Assembly: GCA_937890045.1 (NCBI GenBank)
Contig: CALBXV010000561.1
Location: 1 to 8,386 of the forward strand
Length of the DNA: 8,386 bases
Direction of reading: 5' to 3'
DNA from: an uncultured archaeon
GTDB lineage: Archaea > Thermoproteota > Nitrososphaeria > Nitrososphaerales > CALBXV01
The position numbers and the translations under genes are program-made. This document shows positions 7,011 to 8,386 of the stretch, in pieces. Numbering within the stretch: position 1 is the first letter of the stretch; every line of letters starts with the position of its first letter. The notes beneath the pieces are model-generated. The model was not told where the DNA came from, did no database searches, and was given only the letters and a program-made list of their open reading frames with translations.

Positions 7011-7573
7011 TAGTCTTCTTCCATCTGTTTTAATCTTAACATCATATCAAACAAGTTACTTCTAAACCCAGACTCGTATCCAAGTCTCTCTTCTTCACCT
7101 GCGAATCCCATCTCTTGTAATCCACCAGTTCTCTGAGATGCTGCCCCTTGCATACTAGCCATGTATTGATTATAAATATTACCAGCCTGTCCAGACCTTC
7201 TTCCTGTTTTCATACCCCTTTGTGCAACCATACCACGTTCTTGCTCAGCTAAGTCAAATAGACTCGTTCCCGTACTTGCCATGAGTCCACCTGCTTGTGT
7301 TTCTGCTCCCGCATACAAACTCTCTGTTCCAGCGGCCTCCCTTCTTCCAAGTAACTCCTCTCTTTGTCCATACTCCTCTGCGTATGTTGGTAGGAACTCT
7401 GACATTTCAGAGCTTATACCATAATGACCCGCCAATTGTGATTGACTAGCGGAGTACATATCAAATGATCCTTGACTTTGCTGGGGATTATAAGTACCAC
7501 CTGTCCATCCCTGCCCAGACCAGTCTTCACCACCTTGTCCTGACTTTGTTTTCCAATAATCTCCGTATGCCAT
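7010..7573 (-). CDS. Gln/Gly/Tyr-rich small phage protein of unknown function
   Basis: This 187-residue protein matches no family I can name. The first 45 residues are low complexity (Gly, Gln, Ser, Tyr, Trp; for example GQGGEDWSGQGWTGG). The middle and end (about 60-187) are probably helical, with charged repeats such as EEYGQREELLGRREA, LAEQERGMVAQRG and GEEERLGYESGF, and with Ala/Gly/Met stretches between them. There is no signal peptide or clear membrane segment. The start ATG follows the previous stop by 3 nt (TAA ATT ATG) with AGGA 6 nt upstream, and the stop overlaps the next start as TAATG, so it is translated with its neighbours. Lying between a hydrophobic small protein and a 914-aa protein, it is likely a virion component, perhaps a small internal virion or scaffold-like protein. 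The disordered N-terminus would suit packing or ejection, but this is inference. It has no cysteine. Confidence 0.85.
   Translation of the reverse strand: MAYGDYWKTKSGQGGEDWSGQGWTGGTYNPQQSQGSFDMYSASQSQLAGHYGISSEMSEFLPTYAEEYGQREELLGRREAAGTESLYAGAETQAGGLMASTGTSLFDLAEQERGMVAQRGMKTGRRSGQAGNIYNQYMASMQGAASQRTGGLQEMGFAGEEERLGYESGFRSNLFDMMLRLKQMEED
7015..7022 (-). promoter_or_regulatory. Shine-Dalgarno-like purine tract for the 914-aa protein
   Basis: GGAAGAAG ends 4 nt before the ATG at 7010, and its GGAAG core is 7 nt upstream of it. The tract also encodes the last residues of the upstream protein (ending MEED), so initiation is probably coupled to termination at the overlapping TAATG. Confidence 0.5.
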
Positions 7574-7576
7574 AAT

Positions 7577-8356
7577 TTATCCTATGCTACCACCCTGCCA
7601 AGCTGAAGCTGCCTCCTTGAATTGTCTCTTTTTCCCTGCTTTTACAATCGATTTAAATTGATCTGAAAATTGAAATGAAGACTGGTCTGATCCTAAGCTT
7701 GCAAATTTATCTGTATTAGGTAATTCAAGACGCGACACTTGAGGGGCTGGTACTTTGTTGAGAGCTTTTATTTTTGGTGTCTCTGTTGGCCCCGTTAATT
7801 TATCCCACGACATAGAATCTTTACCAATTGCCTTCTTAAATGTAGGACTACCAGCAATTGTCTTTGCTCCAGCTGCTAATCCTGCCATCGCACCCGCCAT
7901 CAAAGATTGATCCCTACCTGCCTTTAATCCACCAGAATACATATCAGCAATATCTGATTTTACTCCAGCCTGTGATCCTTTATAAAGAGGGCCTTTATAT
8001 GTTAGGTCACTTTGCATCCATTTCTTAGCAGCTCCAGCTCCTGTCTTTCCAGACGCTATTCCAACACCAGCTCCTTGAGCAAGCTTTCCACCTACTGCCG
8101 TAGTAAGTCCTGTTATAAGGGCTTTCTTACCCATCATTCCTAACAACCCAGAGACTCCTGCTCCAGCTGCTAAGCCTGGCACAAATGCGGCAGCAGCCAT
8201 TCCACCTACTATCGTACCTAGTCCCCTTCCTATGTTTCCCCACATACCCCATTTCTTTGCCTTTTTACCTGCAGCTGTGGATTGTTTCTCAAGCTTTTTC
8301 TTAGCTGAGATACCTTTTGCTTGTAATCTAAATAGTTTTTCTGCTGAACTAGCCAT
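7577..8356 (-). CDS. Gly/Ala-rich hydrophobic phage protein, putative small internal virion (ejection) protein
   Basis: This 259-residue protein is not recognised by family. Residues 1-40 are strongly basic (many Lys, few acids). Residues 41-105 are a Gly/Ala/Val/Leu stretch with repeated small-residue spacing (RGLGTIVGGMAAAAF, then GAGVSGLLGMMG and ITGLTTAVGG), which looks like membrane-inserting or glycine-zipper helices. A second Gly/Ala-rich segment lies near 150-170 (LMAGAMAGLAAGAKTIAG). The C-terminal third is polar and Ser/Lys/Gln-rich. I chose the ATG at 8356 because GGGAG sits 8 nt upstream; a TTG at 8371 in the same frame would add five residues but would place that Shine-Dalgarno inside the gene. 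It is the first of four tightly packed genes. Its size, hydrophobicity and position before two very large proteins recall T7 gp14, a membrane-channel ejection protein, but that is positional inference only. A minor tail or other structural protein is the alternative. It has no cysteine. Confidence 0.85.
   Translation of the reverse strand: MASSAEKLFRLQAKGISAKKKLEKQSTAAGKKAKKWGMWGNIGRGLGTIVGGMAAAAFVPGLAAGAGVSGLLGMMGKKALITGLTTAVGGKLAQGAGVGIASGKTGAGAAKKWMQSDLTYKGPLYKGSQAGVKSDIADMYSGGLKAGRDQSLMAGAMAGLAAGAKTIAGSPTFKKAIGKDSMSWDKLTGPTETPKIKALNKVPAPQVSRLELPNTDKFASLGSDQSSFQFSDQFKSIVKAGKKRQFKEAASAWQGGSIG
7580..7583 (-). promoter_or_regulatory. Shine-Dalgarno site for the 187-aa protein
   Basis: AGGA lies 6 nt before the ATG at 7573 and overlaps the end of the upstream gene (AGGATAAATTATG), so the TAA stop sits inside the initiation region. 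This layout favours coupled translation. Confidence 0.6.
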
Positions 8357-8385
8357 TATATTAACTCCCAAGATAATTTAACCAT
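8356..8385 (-). CDS. Possible C-terminal tail of an upstream gene, cut by the window edge
   Basis: Reading leftward from the right edge, the frame starting at 8385 stays open for nine codons (MVKLSWELI) and ends in TAA at 8358-8356. That stop overlaps the ATG of the next gene as TAATG, the same junction seen at 7012-7008, so it could be the end of a coupled upstream gene. A second frame is also open to the edge and stops at 8363-8361 (tail WLNYLGS). The sequence alone cannot decide between them, and too little is visible to suggest a function. Confidence 0.3.
   Translation of the reverse strand: MVKLSWELI
8365..8369 (-). promoter_or_regulatory. Shine-Dalgarno site for the 259-aa protein
   Basis: GGGAG lies 8 nt before the ATG at 8356. 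It is the strongest ribosome binding site in the window and decides the start in favour of this ATG over the in-frame TTG at 8371. Confidence 0.7.
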
Positions 8386-8386
8386 T

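Noticed and set aside
8357..8371. TTG start at 8371 for the Gly/Ala-rich protein
   Set aside because: It would place the GGGAG ribosome binding site inside the gene; the ATG at 8356 has proper spacing to that site.

Overview
The window is a fully coding, AT-rich stretch in which every supportable gene lies on the minus strand, so transcription runs from position 8386 toward position 1. The content points to a tailed bacteriophage or prophage-like element. It shows large, low-homology, gapless genes, Gly/Ala-rich hydrophobic proteins, and two domains in the largest protein that normally occur as stand-alone phage proteins. The host cannot be told from the sequence. The style (two small proteins followed by two very large ones) resembles uncultured marine podovirus-like genomes, but that is an inference.

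In transcription order the layout is as follows. A possible tail of an upstream gene lies at the right edge (8356-8385). Next is a 259-aa Gly/Ala-rich protein with glycine-zipper-like hydrophobic segments (7577-8356), then a 187-aa Gln/Gly/Tyr-rich protein (7010-7573). A 914-aa soluble-looking, helix-rich protein follows (4266-7010). Last is a giant protein of at least 1420 aa that runs off the left edge (1-4262). The junctions are TAATG overlaps or 3-nt gaps, so the set looks like one translationally coupled operon. No intergenic space exceeds 3 nt, and I saw no promoter, terminator, tRNA, CRISPR array or insertion sequence.

The size order (259, 187, 914, over 1420 aa) recalls the T7-type internal virion (ejection) protein cassette gp14-gp15-gp16. 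My working inference is that these proteins are packaged in the capsid and enter the host cell at infection. No lytic transglycosylase motif is visible, however, and no sequence homology to T7 proteins is claimed.

The most interesting element is the giant protein. Reading it by hand gives an N-terminal 'KYP' helical motif pair, a hydrophobic region, a glycine-rich zipper after an EAVTEAAQ helix, and a KOW/SH3-like segment. A basic helical stretch follows, then a small phage domain with an REFLLSG core, a SLOG/DprA-like nucleotide-binding domain, and an unrecognised tail. The segments are separated by Pro/Glu/Ala linkers. This beads-on-a-string layout, delivered from a virion, is what a polyvalent or counter-defence protein would look like. 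None of the roughly 2780 residues encoded by the four genes is a cysteine.
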